Positions 47,801 to 60,790 of a stretch of 64,000 nt of DNA are shown here, one piece after another. Each line of letters opens with the position of its first letter. Within the stretch, counting starts at the first letter, position 1. The position numbers and the translations under genes are program-made. Source of the stretch: Pogonophryne albipinna (Eukaryota; Chordata; Actinopteri; Perciformes; Artedidraconidae); contig JAPTMU010000094.1 of the NCBI GenBank assembly GCA_028583405.1, positions 309,154 through 373,153 on the forward strand, read 5' to 3'. The notes beneath the pieces were generated by a model. The model was not told the DNA's origin, searched no databases, and was given only the letters and a program-made list of their open reading frames with translations.

Positions 47801-47925
47801 TGAGTGCAGAGGTCGGTCTGCTGGATGAGCGTGGAGCATGTCAAACTGTTAAAGGAGAAACCGGAGTTGCATCATCTGAATCTGAAATGTGCAATTGATA
47901 TAGAGATATTTAAATCACAATAACA
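44802..47925. other. No recognisable gene
   Basis: A TAGGGTGACCAG start near 45984 with GGGACAATG runs resembles the left end of a fish hAT-type repeat, but I found no right end. Otherwise nothing is supported. Confidence 0.35.
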
Positions 47926-48005
47926 ATCAGAAATCCTTTATTTGTCCTTCAGCGGGGACATGTAGAGTGTTACAGCAAAAGTAACCCAGCAAACAATAAA
48001 AAAGA
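47926..48005 (-). repeat. LINE/SINE-type 3' tail fragment
   Basis: CAGAAATCCTTTATTTGTCC, GGGACATG and GTTACAGCAAAAG resemble the reverse complement of a common fish non-LTR tail. A similar stretch lies near 62017-62085. Confidence 0.45.
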
Positions 48006-50699
48006 GTAAGCAAACATACCATAGATAAAAGCACACATTAGAATAAGAAGCAGCCTTTTAAAATGAACATATAAAGGTGTTGAGATATTATAAAATGTAT
48101 GCATTGCACAAAACAGTGATGATTGCAAAGTAGACTGCCAAAAAGTGTGTATATGGAACATTGCAGGCTATATTCACAGAAAGATCTGTAGGCAAATAAG
48201 CATACACCTTATGCTTACTTTCCATAACATAATGATCTTTAACACATCTAAACCATACTATTGCTGCTGCTATATGAAGATACTCTAAACGTTGGCAATG
48301 GGTGTTAACATAGTTTTGTCATCAGGTTATTCTAACCCTAACCCTAACCTGCATTTCCCAAATGTCAATGTCTGGGAGTAGGGTTAATATGGAGTTCCTG
48401 AAAACCCTTACAAATACATCTAATTATATGTTAGGTAGACAGCAGCGTATGTAGCGAACCTTCAACCCCCATGTGTAGGGAAGTCATCGTGTGCTTATGT
48501 CCTACATGTTCCTACATATTGACTCTAATGTGCCACTGAAGGCAGTCTTCCCTGATGAGCAAAATATCTAAATGAATGGATCATGTAACAGTGTCATTTT
48601 AAATCTGGTAGGATATCAGTGAGTGTTACTTAAAGAACTACTTCACCGACTAAATTATCATTTGTATATCAACTACTCACCCTGTGTTACCTACCTACCT
48701 AACTACAGTAAACCTAGATTGAAAAGTACTAAGTAAAATGTGGAGGTAAATGGGGGTTTAGTCAACATTGGCAATCTGTCTAAGACATCCATTTACAAAC
48801 TGATACAACCCTCTTGCAATGATCACCTTGCTGTGAAGCTTTCATTGTTATGATCTGCACCGTATGAAACTACAAACTAAGTGGTCGTGATCTCATTTAA
48901 ATGAAAAGCATGTATGTAGGCTATTCTGTAAATTCAATGAGGCTTGGGAGACAGCTCCTGGGGTTTCCAATATGGAAATGGTTAATTCTCTGGGGATGTG
49001 CTGTGTGAACGCAATGTGCTTGTTTCTGATACTTTCATACTGTTAGAGACTTGGTTCTGGTGGTGGGGAGGAGGAAAGGAAAAAGGGGTCACAAAACTCA
49101 GAGACTAGAAGTTAAATGCACAACAATCTAGAAGCTTTGAATAAAAAAGGCAATACAAATATTCAGTATTGACCCCATCGTTCTTTATAAGGACAAAGCC
49201 ATGTAAGCTAAACAGAGATCCCCCCAGGGAGCGATTAATGGGACTTTAACACTGGAGGAGGAGGTGGTGGTGATGGATGGGGCGAAGTGAAAAACAAAAC
49301 AGTGAACATTAAAACCGTGACTAATAACTGGAGCGCCAGTGTGATGATGAATTACAACCATAATTGTTTTTCTTTGTGAACTTAAAGCTTCATTAGCATA
49401 AGTCTAGCAGCAGTCAACATCTGGGGACCATTTCAATTCAGAGGTAGTTTTATCTCAGGTTTTTTATTTGTATTTGGTGGTGGTGCAAAATTGAGTAACT
49501 CACATGTATTACATCCATACCGTGGGTGTCAATACACTATCAACGCTGGGGACAGGTCCCTTTTACTATGAAATGACTGATTTTGACCCAATTAATATTT
49601 TAGAACGTAGATTGTGAAAGAATTGGGAAAAAAGTTTGCATCAGATGTTAATAAAGAAGACATGTTCAGAAAGGCAATCACAATTATTTAATTTATTGTT
49701 CTATTTATTGTAATTGTTTTAATATTTTGTCATGTATCTATTATTATTAAAACATATATTATTATTATCTATCTTGTCTAATTTAGCTCTTGATTAACTT
49801 GGAGACATTTTAATTAGGTTTTTAATAATTATTATGATAAGAAAAGATAAAATGCATTTTGTATAAATAAATACATGTGTAATAAGTAAAACAAGAAAAA
49901 ACTCAATGCAAAATAACAAAAATTGACTCTGTAACCGTTGACATTTCTTGACCTAGTTTCTTGTTTTATCCCAATCTTGGTAATCAACTATACTCTGACC
50001 TCATACTCATCCCCCTTATTTCATTGCATACAATTGTATATGAAGACATTTTTTGACAGGAGTTGTTCAGTCGGCCTGCAATAACAATAACAAAAAAATT
50101 CTAACCCCATTTTTTTTGTAACAAATAACACAAATAACAGAGTAATGATCAAAACAACTGTGTGGACCCTGTTTTTGAAGGAGTCTTTGAGCCACTGTCT
50201 GCTGGGAGAGGCAGCTCCGCTTTGGAGAGGTTGAAGAGAGTGGAGACGTGCTGTGCCGGGTTAAGATGAAGATGACAGTGAGCTGGGACACCTCAACCAC
50301 AGCTTTGGATTGAAAAGGTCAGGTCGCGATTGTGGGGGAATTTATTGAAACCAACAGGTGTTAGGAAGCTGAGCTGCGCCGCATTGAAACTGACTGTCTG
50401 GAGATGAGTGATCATCAAAGCGGGAGGTAGCTGACCCGACTGCAGGGAAACACTCTGAGGATGGGAATGGCAGCCATGGAGAATCGCTCTCACCACATTA
50501 AGTAAACAACACGTTGCATAATGTCACAAACTCCACTTTACAAGGTTACATTACTGCAGACAAACCGATTCAGATCTTGTTTGGAGTTTGTCATACGTGA
50601 TGCAGCTAGATAGGGTTAAAAGATAACAACATATAGTTTGTTAAGTGATAAAGACAGTATGAGTCTTGCAAAACATTTGAGGTGACATTTGTCATCTAT
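48006..50699. other. No recognisable gene
   Basis: Contains a short CTAACCCTAACCCTAACC telomere-like run near 48335 and AT-rich sequence near 49680-49870. No coding signal. Confidence 0.35.
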
Positions 50700-50935
50700 T
50701 TCAGGTTCTTACGGGCCGACAGGTGCGTACTCGCTAGAGCGGCCCAAACATTCACATTAGGCGAAACGTGCTGCAGTTTATAAAATTATCCAAACACATA
50801 AACGAACGGTGCAAATACAAATGGCAGCAAATAGAAAATGCTGCTAGAATCTCAAAACACAACTATAAAGTGATGCACACAGCTGGGAGCAGAGCGCCTG
50901 TTGACGTTCGGGGAAGTGTTTTGTCAGTATAGTGT
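50700..50935. repeat. Interspersed repeat R, copy 2
   Basis: GGCGAAACGTGCTGCAGTTT and, further on, GCTGGGAGCAGAGCGCCTGT match the copy at 19585-20135, without the 264-bp MITE. Confidence 0.6.
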
Positions 50936-51778
50936 TTTGTGTTTGGTCAGAAGGACTCATGTGATCACATTGTTAAAAAGGCCAAGAAAAATTCCATTTG
51001 AAGTTTTCAGTGGCAGTGACACTTTGCAAACTTTATAATTCCCTGAACTTCAACAAGAAATCCGCGTTTGCACCTGCCAACACTTTATTTGTTGATGAAG
51101 TAATGAAGATTGGCAGCACGAGGTCTTGCAAAGACAATTCTAAGTGACAAGTTCTTAGAGCTGTCTTCAAGAAGAAGAATACTTTCATATAGACTCAGTC
51201 TGACGGATTACATAATTTCTAAGCCAATTCAACATTCAGAATCAGACTTGATAATACTTTATTTAAATCCTGGAGATACATTCTGTCAAGAGAGAGGGAT
51301 GGAAACATCTATACAACAATTGTGGCATTTAGGCTGTATTAACATAACGACATTTTAAATGAGGCACAAAAAGGACAGGATCCCCTTGAGTCTAAATACA
51401 GGAGGGGAATGTGGTAGGAGAAGTCCGTCGGTGGAAAATATAATTTCTCAACTGAATCTCAATCTGAAGATCAGGACGGTGGTAGTGGAGGAAGGGGTTG
51501 GGCTGTAGAAGGTGTGAAAGACGGGATCCCACATATATTAGAGAATGCACCCAACTGATGTATTCATGGCACGGAAGAAAAAGGTGCATATGGATTTGTG
51601 AAGGGGAGGAGCTTTAACATCAGGGAAAGGAAAATCGCTAACTAATCTTTTGCTGAACATTAGGCAGATGGTAGTTTGATGTCCCCCTTGTGTTTATCTC
51701 TGAAGTCTGGTCTGTTACCAGCATGTACATTGTATTATTGATCACATTTGTTTAGATTGCATCTCCTTAGGAATTATT
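50936..51778. other. No recognisable gene
   Basis: A segment near 51238-51300 (CAGAATCAGACTTG, ATACTTTATTTAAATCC) resembles a non-LTR tail. Nothing else is supported. Confidence 0.35.
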
Positions 51779-51850
51779 TTAAGGGGGGCCTATTCTTTTT
51801 GCAGTTTTCCCTATCCTGTAGTTATATCGTTTTTAGTGCATGTCAATTAT

Positions 51851-52045
51851 TACATGTTACTTGTTAGACGCTTTTATCCAAAGCAACTTACATACAGTCA
51901 GTACTGTGGACAATCCCCACAGGAACAATTTGGGGTGAAGTGTCTCAGGGACACAACGACATGCTGACTGCAGTGGGACTCAAACTTGCTACCCCCTGAT
52001 TCGAAGTCCAGCACTCTATCCACTGAGCCACAGCCGTCTCCTGTA
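51851..52045 (-). mobile_element. SINE, reverse orientation
   Basis: On the minus strand: head GAGACGGCTGTGGCTCAGTG, B-box-like GTTTGAGTCCC, body GAGACACTTCACCCC, tail GTTGCTTTGGATAAAAGCG. Same family as 23097-23272. Confidence 0.75.
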
Positions 52046-52113
52046 AATGTTCTGCAAAGGCTAAAATCCCTAAGTTCCCTCCAGAGGGAGGAAAGAACAT
52101 ATTCACATATCAC

Positions 52114-53143
52114 CAGTGTTGGGACTAACGCGTTACAAAGTAACGCGTTACTGTAACGCCGTTATTTTTGGCAGTAACTAGTACTCTAACGCATTACTTT
52201 TTAAATTCAGTAACTCAGTTACCGTTACTACATGGTGCGTTACTCCGTTACTGCGTTAGTTTTTTTATATAGTCAACAGCCAGGCGAACAGAGATGAGAA
52301 CTGTACTTAAGTACTTGAGTAAATGTACTTAGATACTTCCTGTGTCACATGCGGAGACGGGCTGTGGGCAAGACTATCATGGCGGCGGCGGAGCTCAAGT
52401 CTAGTTTCTCCACCTGGAGATATTCTCACTATTTCACTTTTGTCGAGCACAAAGAAAAGAACGTTTTAGTTAAATGTAAGTTGTGTCTTGGCGGGTCAAA
52501 GAGCCTATCTACTGCCCAAACCAGTAATTCAAATCTCTTAAAACATCTGCAAAAACAACATGCTGGGACGAAGCTAGTAGCTAAGACCGCAGAGACTCAG
52601 CCGACGCCACTCCACTCCACCTAAGCAACAGCGGCTGGATTTTAACCAAGGGACTGCTAGCCAGGGAAAAGTCGATAAAGCCATTGCACGGTATGTTGTA
52701 GAACCTATTTATATATACAGTCTATGTGTAGAACACATGCAGGCTATTGCTACAGTGGAGTCACCCGCTTTCAGGGAGCTAGTTAGCATGATACCATGTC
52801 CGGGCGGCACACGGCATATGGAACGGAAAACTTTTTCCAACTACCTGGAGAAAGAATATACAAAAATGGAAAGCCAGCTAATATTGATGCAATCCAGATT
52901 GCATATAATGCATGTCAAGTTGGTCAACAGATTGTATTATTCTCCAATGCAATAACAGTACTGAAATGAAGGCTATAAGGGCATTAATGGGAGCCCTTTT
53001 TTTAAGTAACTAAAACGTTACTTTTTATCAGTAACGCATTACTTTTTGGTGTAAGTAATCAGTAAAGTAACGGAGTTACTTTTGAAATGAAGTAACTAGT
53101 AATGGTAACTAGTTACTGGTTTTCAGTAACTAGCACAACACTG
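52114..53143 (+). mobile_element. hAT element with exact 8-bp duplication
   Basis: 1030 bp starting CAGTGTTGGGACTAACGCG and ending CTAGCACAACACTG. CATATCAC at 52106-52113 and 53144-53151. Many GTAACGCGTTAC/GTTACT motifs crowd both ends in both orientations, a typical hAT subterminal binding pattern. Contains a transposase N-terminal relic. Confidence 0.93.
52379..52955 (+). pseudogene. hAT transposase N-terminus with BED zinc finger
   Basis: ATG at 52379 (MAAAELKSS). A BED-type finger is visible: aromatic WRYSHYF, then CKLC and, after about 20 residues, HLQKQH. The frame ends at 52624. Further coding pieces follow in other frames (AIARYVVE near 52680, then FRELVSMI and ERKTFSNYLEKEY near 52770-52860). 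The rest of the transposase, including catalytic residues, is deleted. Confidence 0.75.
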
Positions 53144-53299
53144 CATATCACACATGTGCATCTATTTGCTAGCGCTCCTACACATTGTACCAGATAGTCT
53201 AAGGGGCGGGAACTCTCTATGCGGTTGACCAATAGAAACAGAGTCGGCCAGCTAACCAATCAGAGCAAAAATGTATTCTCAATACAATTTGAAAGAAAA

Positions 53300-54129
53300 T
53301 GATACCCTCCCTCATTTTCTCATTATTACAGACCCTAACCCTAACACTTACATTGTAAATTGTAACACACATAACAAAGCGCAATGAAACAGTTTGGTAA
53401 TGTTCAGGCAACACACCCATTTAGTTAAGTAAAGAGAACATAGTTTATTTACATTTTTATAAATTAACAAAAATAAGTGCAACTTGCCTTTTCTTCTAAC
53501 AGCATCTCCTGAGAGAACATCCTTTATTTATGTCATTGATCCTCTCTACAACGACGTCCACAGAGTATTTTTGATGCATCCAAAAATGGGATGGAAAACT
53601 AATTGTCTTGGAGTTTTTTTTTAGAAACCAAGGATGAATTCATACACCTTTGTAGGACCTGAATGTCAGACGTAATCAGAAACACTCATTAATGAGGTCA
53701 TTTATAATTTAAAAGCATTGACCTGCAACAGCAGCTTTGCTACTTGCTTTATGTGTGAGAAGCAGTCTGTGTTATCTTATTTGTTCTATTTCACAGAGTT
53801 CTCATTCATGGGTGTTTCTGTTGAATTGCTACGGGATGCAGCATATCCGTTACGCCCATTGTTACCTAAACCTTCAGAGAATATGGCAACAGGAATGGGT
53901 GAAATAGAAGCGTTTTGGATAAAAGCACTTTATAAATTCAGTGCATTTACCATTCCCCAAGTATAGAGTAAGCTACATTCTGTTTGCTGACAAAATCCTT
54001 CACTTTAAATTAGGTTTACCAGTATTATAAACACAAGGCTAATCTATTATACAACACATAATTACCGCAAATCCCCTTCATAATTATTATATGTGTGAGA
54101 ATTCTATAAATACACAACATGGTCAATTG
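53300..54129. other. No recognisable gene
   Basis: Includes a short CCTAACCCTAACAC run near 53334. No coding signal. Confidence 0.35.
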
Positions 54130-54430
54130 GTGTGCACCCAAACATTACACCCATACTGTTTAACATATCATTACAAAACAATGGGAATTCATCTGCAGCT
54201 ACAACAGCCTCCACTCTTCTGAGAAGACTTTGCACAAGATTTTGGAAACCCGCCTGCAGGGATTTGCTCTCATTCAGCCACGAGAGCATTAGTGAGGTCG
54301 GGCACTGGTATCGGGTGATAAGGCCTGGTGTTCAATGGGCTTTATATCAGCGCTCTTTGAGGAAGTTCTTCTGCACCAAACTCAGAAAAAACCCATTTAT
54401 GAACTCTCTTTTTGACTACTGGAAAAAGTA
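54130..54430 (-). pseudogene. Tc1-like transposase C-terminal relic
   Basis: The minus reading contains VPDLTNALVAE, a stop, EQIP, then QNLVQSLLRRVEAVVAA, matching the C-terminal pattern of Tc1/mariner DDE transposases (IP...NLV.S..RR..AVI). Stops and frame changes are present. The catalytic core is not seen, and no terminal repeats were found. Confidence 0.5.
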
Positions 54431-56055
54431 ACTCGCCTTCTCCAAACCTTTGCTACAAAGTCAGGCATCTACGACATCATGGTAAGCTGAAGCGTTATGA
54501 TTTATTTTAGGGAGAAAAAGCCCTAGTCACAAAAGAGAGCCTACACAAAGTAAAAAACATAACTGTCACTGGCTGTATATTTTTAAATCCATACATCCCT
54601 TATTTGATAGAGCTAAAAACGCAACCACTGCAATGCATTAATGGACCTGTGAATGACTGCAGTGTAGAGGTAGTTGTACATGCAATGTTATGGGAGCCAC
54701 AGAGGCCCTCTCTGCTTGTAAGTGGATTTTCTGTGTGCTCCATTTTTGTGAGGATTGTTTATTGGCAGCCCTCACCGTCTCAGCAGTTCCAGCTGTGATA
54801 GATGAGCCAGGTGGCACGCTCTATTCTCCGGTAGAGGAGAGAGAAAGAGAGGGGTGAGAGAATTGCTGCTCCATCATTTCTCATGACCTTACATGCCTGA
54901 TTATGCTGCTGCAGATCTCTGCCCGCCACCACTTTAACAAAGCAGCTTCATTTGCATAAACGCACTTAATGATTACAATTTCTCATCACGGTACTGTAAA
55001 GTATAGCGTGTTTTTTGCTGCAAGGCTGACTTCACTTGACCAAGGCTCTGCTCTTTGTGGGTTTTGTTGTTCACTAAATGGCCCGGGATGTGTGCAGAAT
55101 CCCTAATGTGCTATCAGAAAAGTGAACGCCAGCTACAAGATGTGATTAAGATGAAGAACTTGAGAGAGGCGTCTTGGATGACAAAGTGGTTGGGTTTTTG
55201 CCGATTCCTCCTCCACGGCTGCTGACTAGCTGTCGGTTAGAGCCTGGCCTGTGCGATCAGATAACTGCAGGGAGGAGAGAATCTGCCAATCAACGGCAGC
55301 CAAAGACACTTTGTTCTGCAGGGCTGTGATGCTATAGAGCTGGAGAGCAGTAATTCAGCCACACAGTGAGGGTCTCCTTTGGGAACGCCTGCTTCAAAAA
55401 TAAATATTCTTACACAAGTTTGTATGGATTTACATCATGGCAACAGATATAGGGGGAGTGGTAATTGGCTGTTATTTTCAGACGACCTCACACTTTGGAA
55501 ATAGCATGCCTTATTAGTGTTGCAAATAAAAATGATCGGCAATGCTGCTGGATTTTGCCAGACGAGTAAACACAATGCGTTTCATCTGCAACCCTGTCTC
55601 CAAGACACTACAATTATATACTATTTTTCACAAAAGAAAATACATTTTTTTAAAGAGATACATTGTTGACCATAATATATCTAGGGGACATATTTCAATG
55701 AAGATATGTGCAAAACCTTTACTGTCAACACATTTAATTAGTTTTCTTTCAACATCCGTATGTGGTGACTAAAGTGTGATGAATTTAAGTATCAACTATG
55801 ACTATAAATACAAATGGAGTTTATAATTATGTGCATATTATAATGTAGGAGTATTGATTTATTATGATAATGCTGTTTATGTTTGTGGAAATACAGTATT
55901 TGATGTTCGGATTGTGAATTTATGTTTATGGTTTTATTGAGACCACATCTGCAGTGAACCCACAGAGCTTGTGCAAAAAACACGTGACTGGATAATGTTG
56001 AAAAAGTCTATAGATATACAAAAATCTATAAAAATAAACAATCCATCCCAGAAAG
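54431..56055. other. No recognisable gene
   Basis: Nothing supported. Confidence 0.35.
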
Positions 56056-56230
56056 GACATTACATTGCATTTAGCTGACGCTTTTATCCAAAGCGACTTA
56101 CAATAAGTGCGTTCGACCAACAAAATACAAACTTGAAGAAAACAGAATCATATAAGTACATCAGGTTTCATAGAGCAAAAACATTTCAAGTGCTACTCAA
56201 CTGGCTTTAGGAAGTGGAGTCGAAAGAGAT
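56056..56230. repeat. Common fish interspersed repeat (TTTATCCAAAGCGACTTAC type)
   Basis: Contains GCATTTAGCTGACGC and TTTATCCAAAGCGACTTACA, followed by a TCAGGTTTCATAGAGC stretch. It shares the TTTATCCAAAGC tail motif with the SINEs here, but the rest differs. Confidence 0.55.
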
Positions 56231-58013
56231 GAGTTTTTCAGGACCTACACATTTTCTTATTATTGTTGTTGCTGAATATTGGAATACAAGCAGAAAGATT
56301 ATTTTAAGTAATCTAATGTAATTGTTTTCATTTTAAAGGGTTTCATTTTGAAGTGAGTCAGGGCATGTATATTTTAAAACTTTTGTCCAAAACCACAATG
56401 TCCCCAAAGAACAGTCTGAATTTAACAACACGAGAGACAAGACAACATTCAAACATATTTGTTCTCTCACCATCCCACAACATCACACTTCCTGAAAAAA
56501 AAGGTTTGCCAGTCCTAATAAAAATATCCGGGAAAAAACATGCAGTATTATATAAAGGTTGTCTGGTCTGGAGTCTTTTTTTTTTGTCACTTGTCCTTCG
56601 CACTGAACAGATAAGCCTCCATTTTTTTCTAGTTTTCTAATTAACTATATCTACAGCAATCGATCAAGGCTTCCACAGTTTCACTAAGAGCTTTCCAGTT
56701 TATTGACAGTTGCCCTGGGGATGGAATCAATGAATCAAAACAGCACCCCCTTTTCTTCCTGTGTACACATGTACTATTCTTGAAAACTGTCATGTCCACA
56801 GACCGGATCAATAATTTAGATGCTATTCTGACATCACCCGGGTAAAGACACTGCCTTCACTGTAACACTGACACATAACTGAGCTGCTGAAAGGACTGCT
56901 GATGAGCACAGTGATGGCTGAATGGAGGTTTAATAAAGCATCATCTTCACTGGAAAGAAATTACCCGCTTTCATCAGACAACCAATAGAGTGCTGCAGGT
57001 ATGAGTCCAAAAACATGGACATGATTTAGTATTTTATTTAGTTCCGAAGTTCAAAAGTGTTCTATATGTTTTGGGTTAATTGCCTGAAACAAGGTCTGTG
57101 GTTAACACAAGCTCAACATATGCTCTTTTCTTCAGTAAATACACCACTAGTGATTGTCCAAAGATTCACGAATCCCTACAATTGGACATTGCTAACAGGT
57201 GACTGAATGAGACTAACTACTACTAAACGTCAAACACGGCACACATTAGCCGCCTTTAGCTTAGCGGTGGAGACGTGAAGTCATGTGACTATGATATATA
57301 GTAGTTCCTATATAAATTAACATTAGCTTCTTATGTATTGCAATTTAATTGAGACTTCGAAAATAATAAAAGTGTTATTAATATGTGGCGATATTCGCAT
57401 TATTCACAAATCTAATCCCATTGGTTTTTGTCGAGGGAGCCTTGTGATGCTAACTTTCGGGTGAGTGTTTGTGAAGTTTACACTGTTCTGTTTACCAAGT
57501 TAGATATTAACAATGTCATTAAAAGCTGTTATTGTAATCAATATCTGCATTTATGTCATATCTAAATCTTGAAGCGTGTTTTTTTTCTTTAGCTAACGGA
57601 CAATATTAGACTCCAGAAACAATGTCAGATCAAAAAAACGTCTATTATAAATCAGCTGTGCAAATGTTTTATGAGCAAAGAGCCAAGTTCAACACATTTG
57701 TGAGAGCTCGGGGATAAGCAGTGCACTTAGGTGAGAACCCCTGAATGTAAACATTACTTTTGTTTGTTTACAAGAAAACTCCAGAAGCTTTTAATGAGCA
57801 GCAGCAAGATGTGCGGCGAGTGCTTTGGGGACATTTCTGGACTCTATAGGCTGCCGTACCTTTTTGGTGAAGGTTGTTGGGGTAATAAACAAGCTGAACT
57901 CTAAACCTGCTGAGGAAACTCGGGTCGCACAAAAAAGGGATTTCTGGTTGAAAATATTTCTCTATCTTTTTTTTCCTAATTCAATTTATGATCTTTTTTA
58001 ATCCTTTGTCAGA
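56231..58013. other. No recognisable gene
   Basis: Segments near 57225-57460 (TTTAGCTTAGCGGTGG) look like a dispersed fish repeat but have no partner end here. Confidence 0.35.
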
Positions 58014-58650
58014 ACATTTGAGGTATCTAAAGGACTAAAACAAGTAAGGTAACAAAACAGAGGTCAAGATAACAATCCTACTTTTTGTTATGTTGAGTTT
58101 GTATATTTTTCACTGAACAACACATACACAATTTCTATCTATTCCCAATTAAATTAGTTAGAATTCAAACCGTTGTCTTAAAGTGTGACCTGAGTGTAGT
58201 TTTTATATAAAGATAATTGTACCAGTGATACAAGTTGAATCAACAATGTGCAAATGTGATAGAATAACAGCAGAGTATACTCAGGTAATTGGATTATTTG
58301 GCTTTTTTTATTCAAACTGTATTTTTAGACAGAATCTTTAGGTATCTATGAACTAATATAAAACAATACTTTAAGTAAGGTAACAATCCAGAGGCTCACA
58401 ATCATTGTCTTTGTATTGTTGGAAAACTTTGACCATCATCTGTTCTTTTGTTGTCTGCACAATAAATACAAATATGCTCTTTTTCAAACTTTTTTATTGA
58501 AGTAAATAAAAAACCTATGCCTTTGTGTTAAAGTGTGACTACCGGAGTGTTTTTCTTTCATATGGAGGCAATTCTACCAGAGATAAAAGTTGAATCAGCA
58601 ATGTGTAAAAGTGATATAATAACAGCAACACTGAGGAGAGGAGGACCACA
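58014..58650. repeat. Diverged tandem duplication, ~320-340-bp spacing
   Basis: GAGGTATCTA...AAGTAAGGTAACAA near 58020 recurs near 58340, and TTAAAGTGTGACC...AAGTTGAATCAACAATGTG near 58190 recurs near 58530. Small indels account for the varying spacing. Confidence 0.65.
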
Positions 58651-59626
58651 GGTGAAAATTGTCGTCGCTGGGTGTCTTGTTTATCAGTGCATTATACACC
58701 TCTGTGACATAGGACTGGAGTGTTACCTTCAACGCTGTGTAAAAAACACTTATTATAATGCAAGCTTCAAGCATATCACCATCATTAACAACAGACCAGT
58801 TTCAAGTGTTTGTTTTTAGTGGGAGCAGTGTGGAGGACTTTAAGTGTTTTTATATTTCAGTATACTTCAGACTGTTGCATTTTGAGAAGGCGGATAGGTA
58901 ATATTCAGGTTGTGCTTTTCTTATCAAGGTGAGGACATGGTTCTTCTGCTGTCAAATATTCTGTGTGTCACTGTCAGTGCCGGGGGAGTAGCACTGCACC
59001 ACACAAGAGTTTATCTTTTGGATAAATAGAAAGAGCAGGTTCAAGAGAAGACCCAGATTTTTTATCTATTTTTCTTTATTTAAAATGTTTTGTCAGCATT
59101 TAAGGCGAATATATTATTAAGATAAAGTGTAAGGCTGAATCTGGGTCATGGATGGAGTATGGTTTAATTAGAGAGACTTAAATTATTAACAAAATCCTTG
59201 TTGTTTAATAGAACACGATCATCATCGATTTAATCAAGAAAACGTGTTTTTAATAGATATTCATGTATGGATTTTTCTTTTCTACTGTTTCTGACAAAAA
59301 AATACTACAAATGATCATTGAAAGAAGTAGTAATTGATGTTGTTTGTTTGTAGACTCAATCATTGTAGAGTTTGTCAACCCATCAAGGTCAAGGGGACAC
59401 TGAAATGGTTATTACTTCAGAACAGAATATCTTCATTCGTCTCACAGAGGAGAAATGTACATTGTTACAGCAAAAGTGAAAATAGAGACATAAAGATAAA
59501 ACACATTTCGAAAGGGCATCCACATAATGTTCAAAATAAAAAAAAATGTAAAAATATATTTCAGTTTACAAGTAACATTTGTGACTTATAGTACTTGTTA
59601 GCATTACATGAGTTCAACAGGGTTAA

Positions 59627-60786
59627 CCTGTTAAGCCCTGAGCCTGTTTTTCAGGCCTCAGGCTCGAAAATGACATTCCCACAACAAATGACTATATCTT
59701 CACTTCTAAAAGGGGTACATTAATAATTATTTGATCTCAAAGTAATGATAAACCTGTGAGTTGGATGTAGAAAAGTGAGAATCAATATAGAATGTTTTTT
59801 ATTTTAAAGTAAATTCAGATTGAACATAGTATATACATTGTAAATTATAGTGTCCATCCAAAAAAACAACATTACTTATAGTGAAAACCACCCTTGAATG
59901 ATGGGATAGTAGACTAAAAGCTTTAGGAATCCAAACTATAACATATAATAAGTACCCTGTATCAAGATTGATGCAAAACAAGTGATATTTGACATTTTTA
60001 GAGAGGTTTAGCAACAAAAAAACCCTTCTGGGGTCATTTGGGTGGATTTTCCATATCTCTGGCCCCCCTCGGTCGATTTTGATGATTGACACCTCTTTTA
60101 ACCGTTAGAGCCAATGGAATCGAGAGGGAAGTTCCTATAATGCATTTAAACATTACCCATTGGTGAATAGAGTGATGCGTAGCCAGAATGCCCAAAACCG
60201 GAAGCTGTCATACACTCTTGTAGCTCTCATAGCAGCTTGATATGAAAAGTCCGTTATTGACATAAAATGGAATGATGGATTATCAGTAATAATTTCAAAG
60301 GGACAGAGACACATTGGATTAACCTATGGATTAACCTTCAGCAGCGTTTTTATCATTTTAATGCCATTGAACACAACTTTTGATCAGAACAACAGCATAG
60401 GTAAGACAATGTCCCGTTTTTGCTCCGTTAAGCTCTGTGTTGTGATGTCTGTGTTTGTTTCCGCTGTCGCGAGTTCTGATCGCTCAGTAATGATACTCAT
60501 ACCCCTAGAATCTGTGGAATCTCAGCTTGCTAATCGATATCTTGTTTGTGCAGATCCGATATGTGATAAGGGTATTTATACCTAGAGTTCTGTGCTAAGT
60601 GTGTGTTTTCGCTCAGGGCTCATGTAGACGCTTCTTGTGAGACTTGTGTTTTGTTTCGGTAAAAATGGTTCATATCGTCAGTTAGCTGAGTTTCTTTCCA
60701 TTAAGTGGGTAGGAGACATTAATAGGTTTTTAAATGTTAAGAAGCCCTGAGACACAGTTTCGTGGGGGGCCTCCGGGTTGAACAGG
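59627..60786. mobile_element. 1.16-kb TTAA-flanked element, copy 2 (piggyBac-like)
   Basis: TTAA at 59623-59626 and 60787-60790. Ends CCTGTTAAGCCCTGAGCC and, inward from the right, CCTGTTCAACCC. It is 1160 bp, against 1162 for copy 1 (7480-8641), in the same orientation. The minus frame 60092-59799 matches the 82-codon frame of copy 1 with a longer N-terminus. Confidence 0.75.
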
Positions 60787-60790
60787 TTAA

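Larger units (their letters stand above)
51783..53290 (-). mobile_element. TTAA-type AGGGGCCC family, reversed copy split by a SINE and a hAT
   Basis: After TTAA (51779-51782) it starts AGGGGGGCCTATTC. The pieces 51783-51850, 52046-52113 and 53152-53290 match the reverse complement of 31758-32152 and 60913-61385 (e.g. GCAAAGGCTAAAATCCCTA and GGCCAGCTAACCAATCAGAG). The SINE 51851-52045 and hAT 52114-53143 fill the gaps. The right end is lost. Confidence 0.7.

Noticed and set aside
48331..48352. Telomere-like CCCTAA repeats (also near 53334)
   Set aside because: Only three units or fewer, AT-rich surroundings, no subtelomeric context; too short to imply a fusion site.
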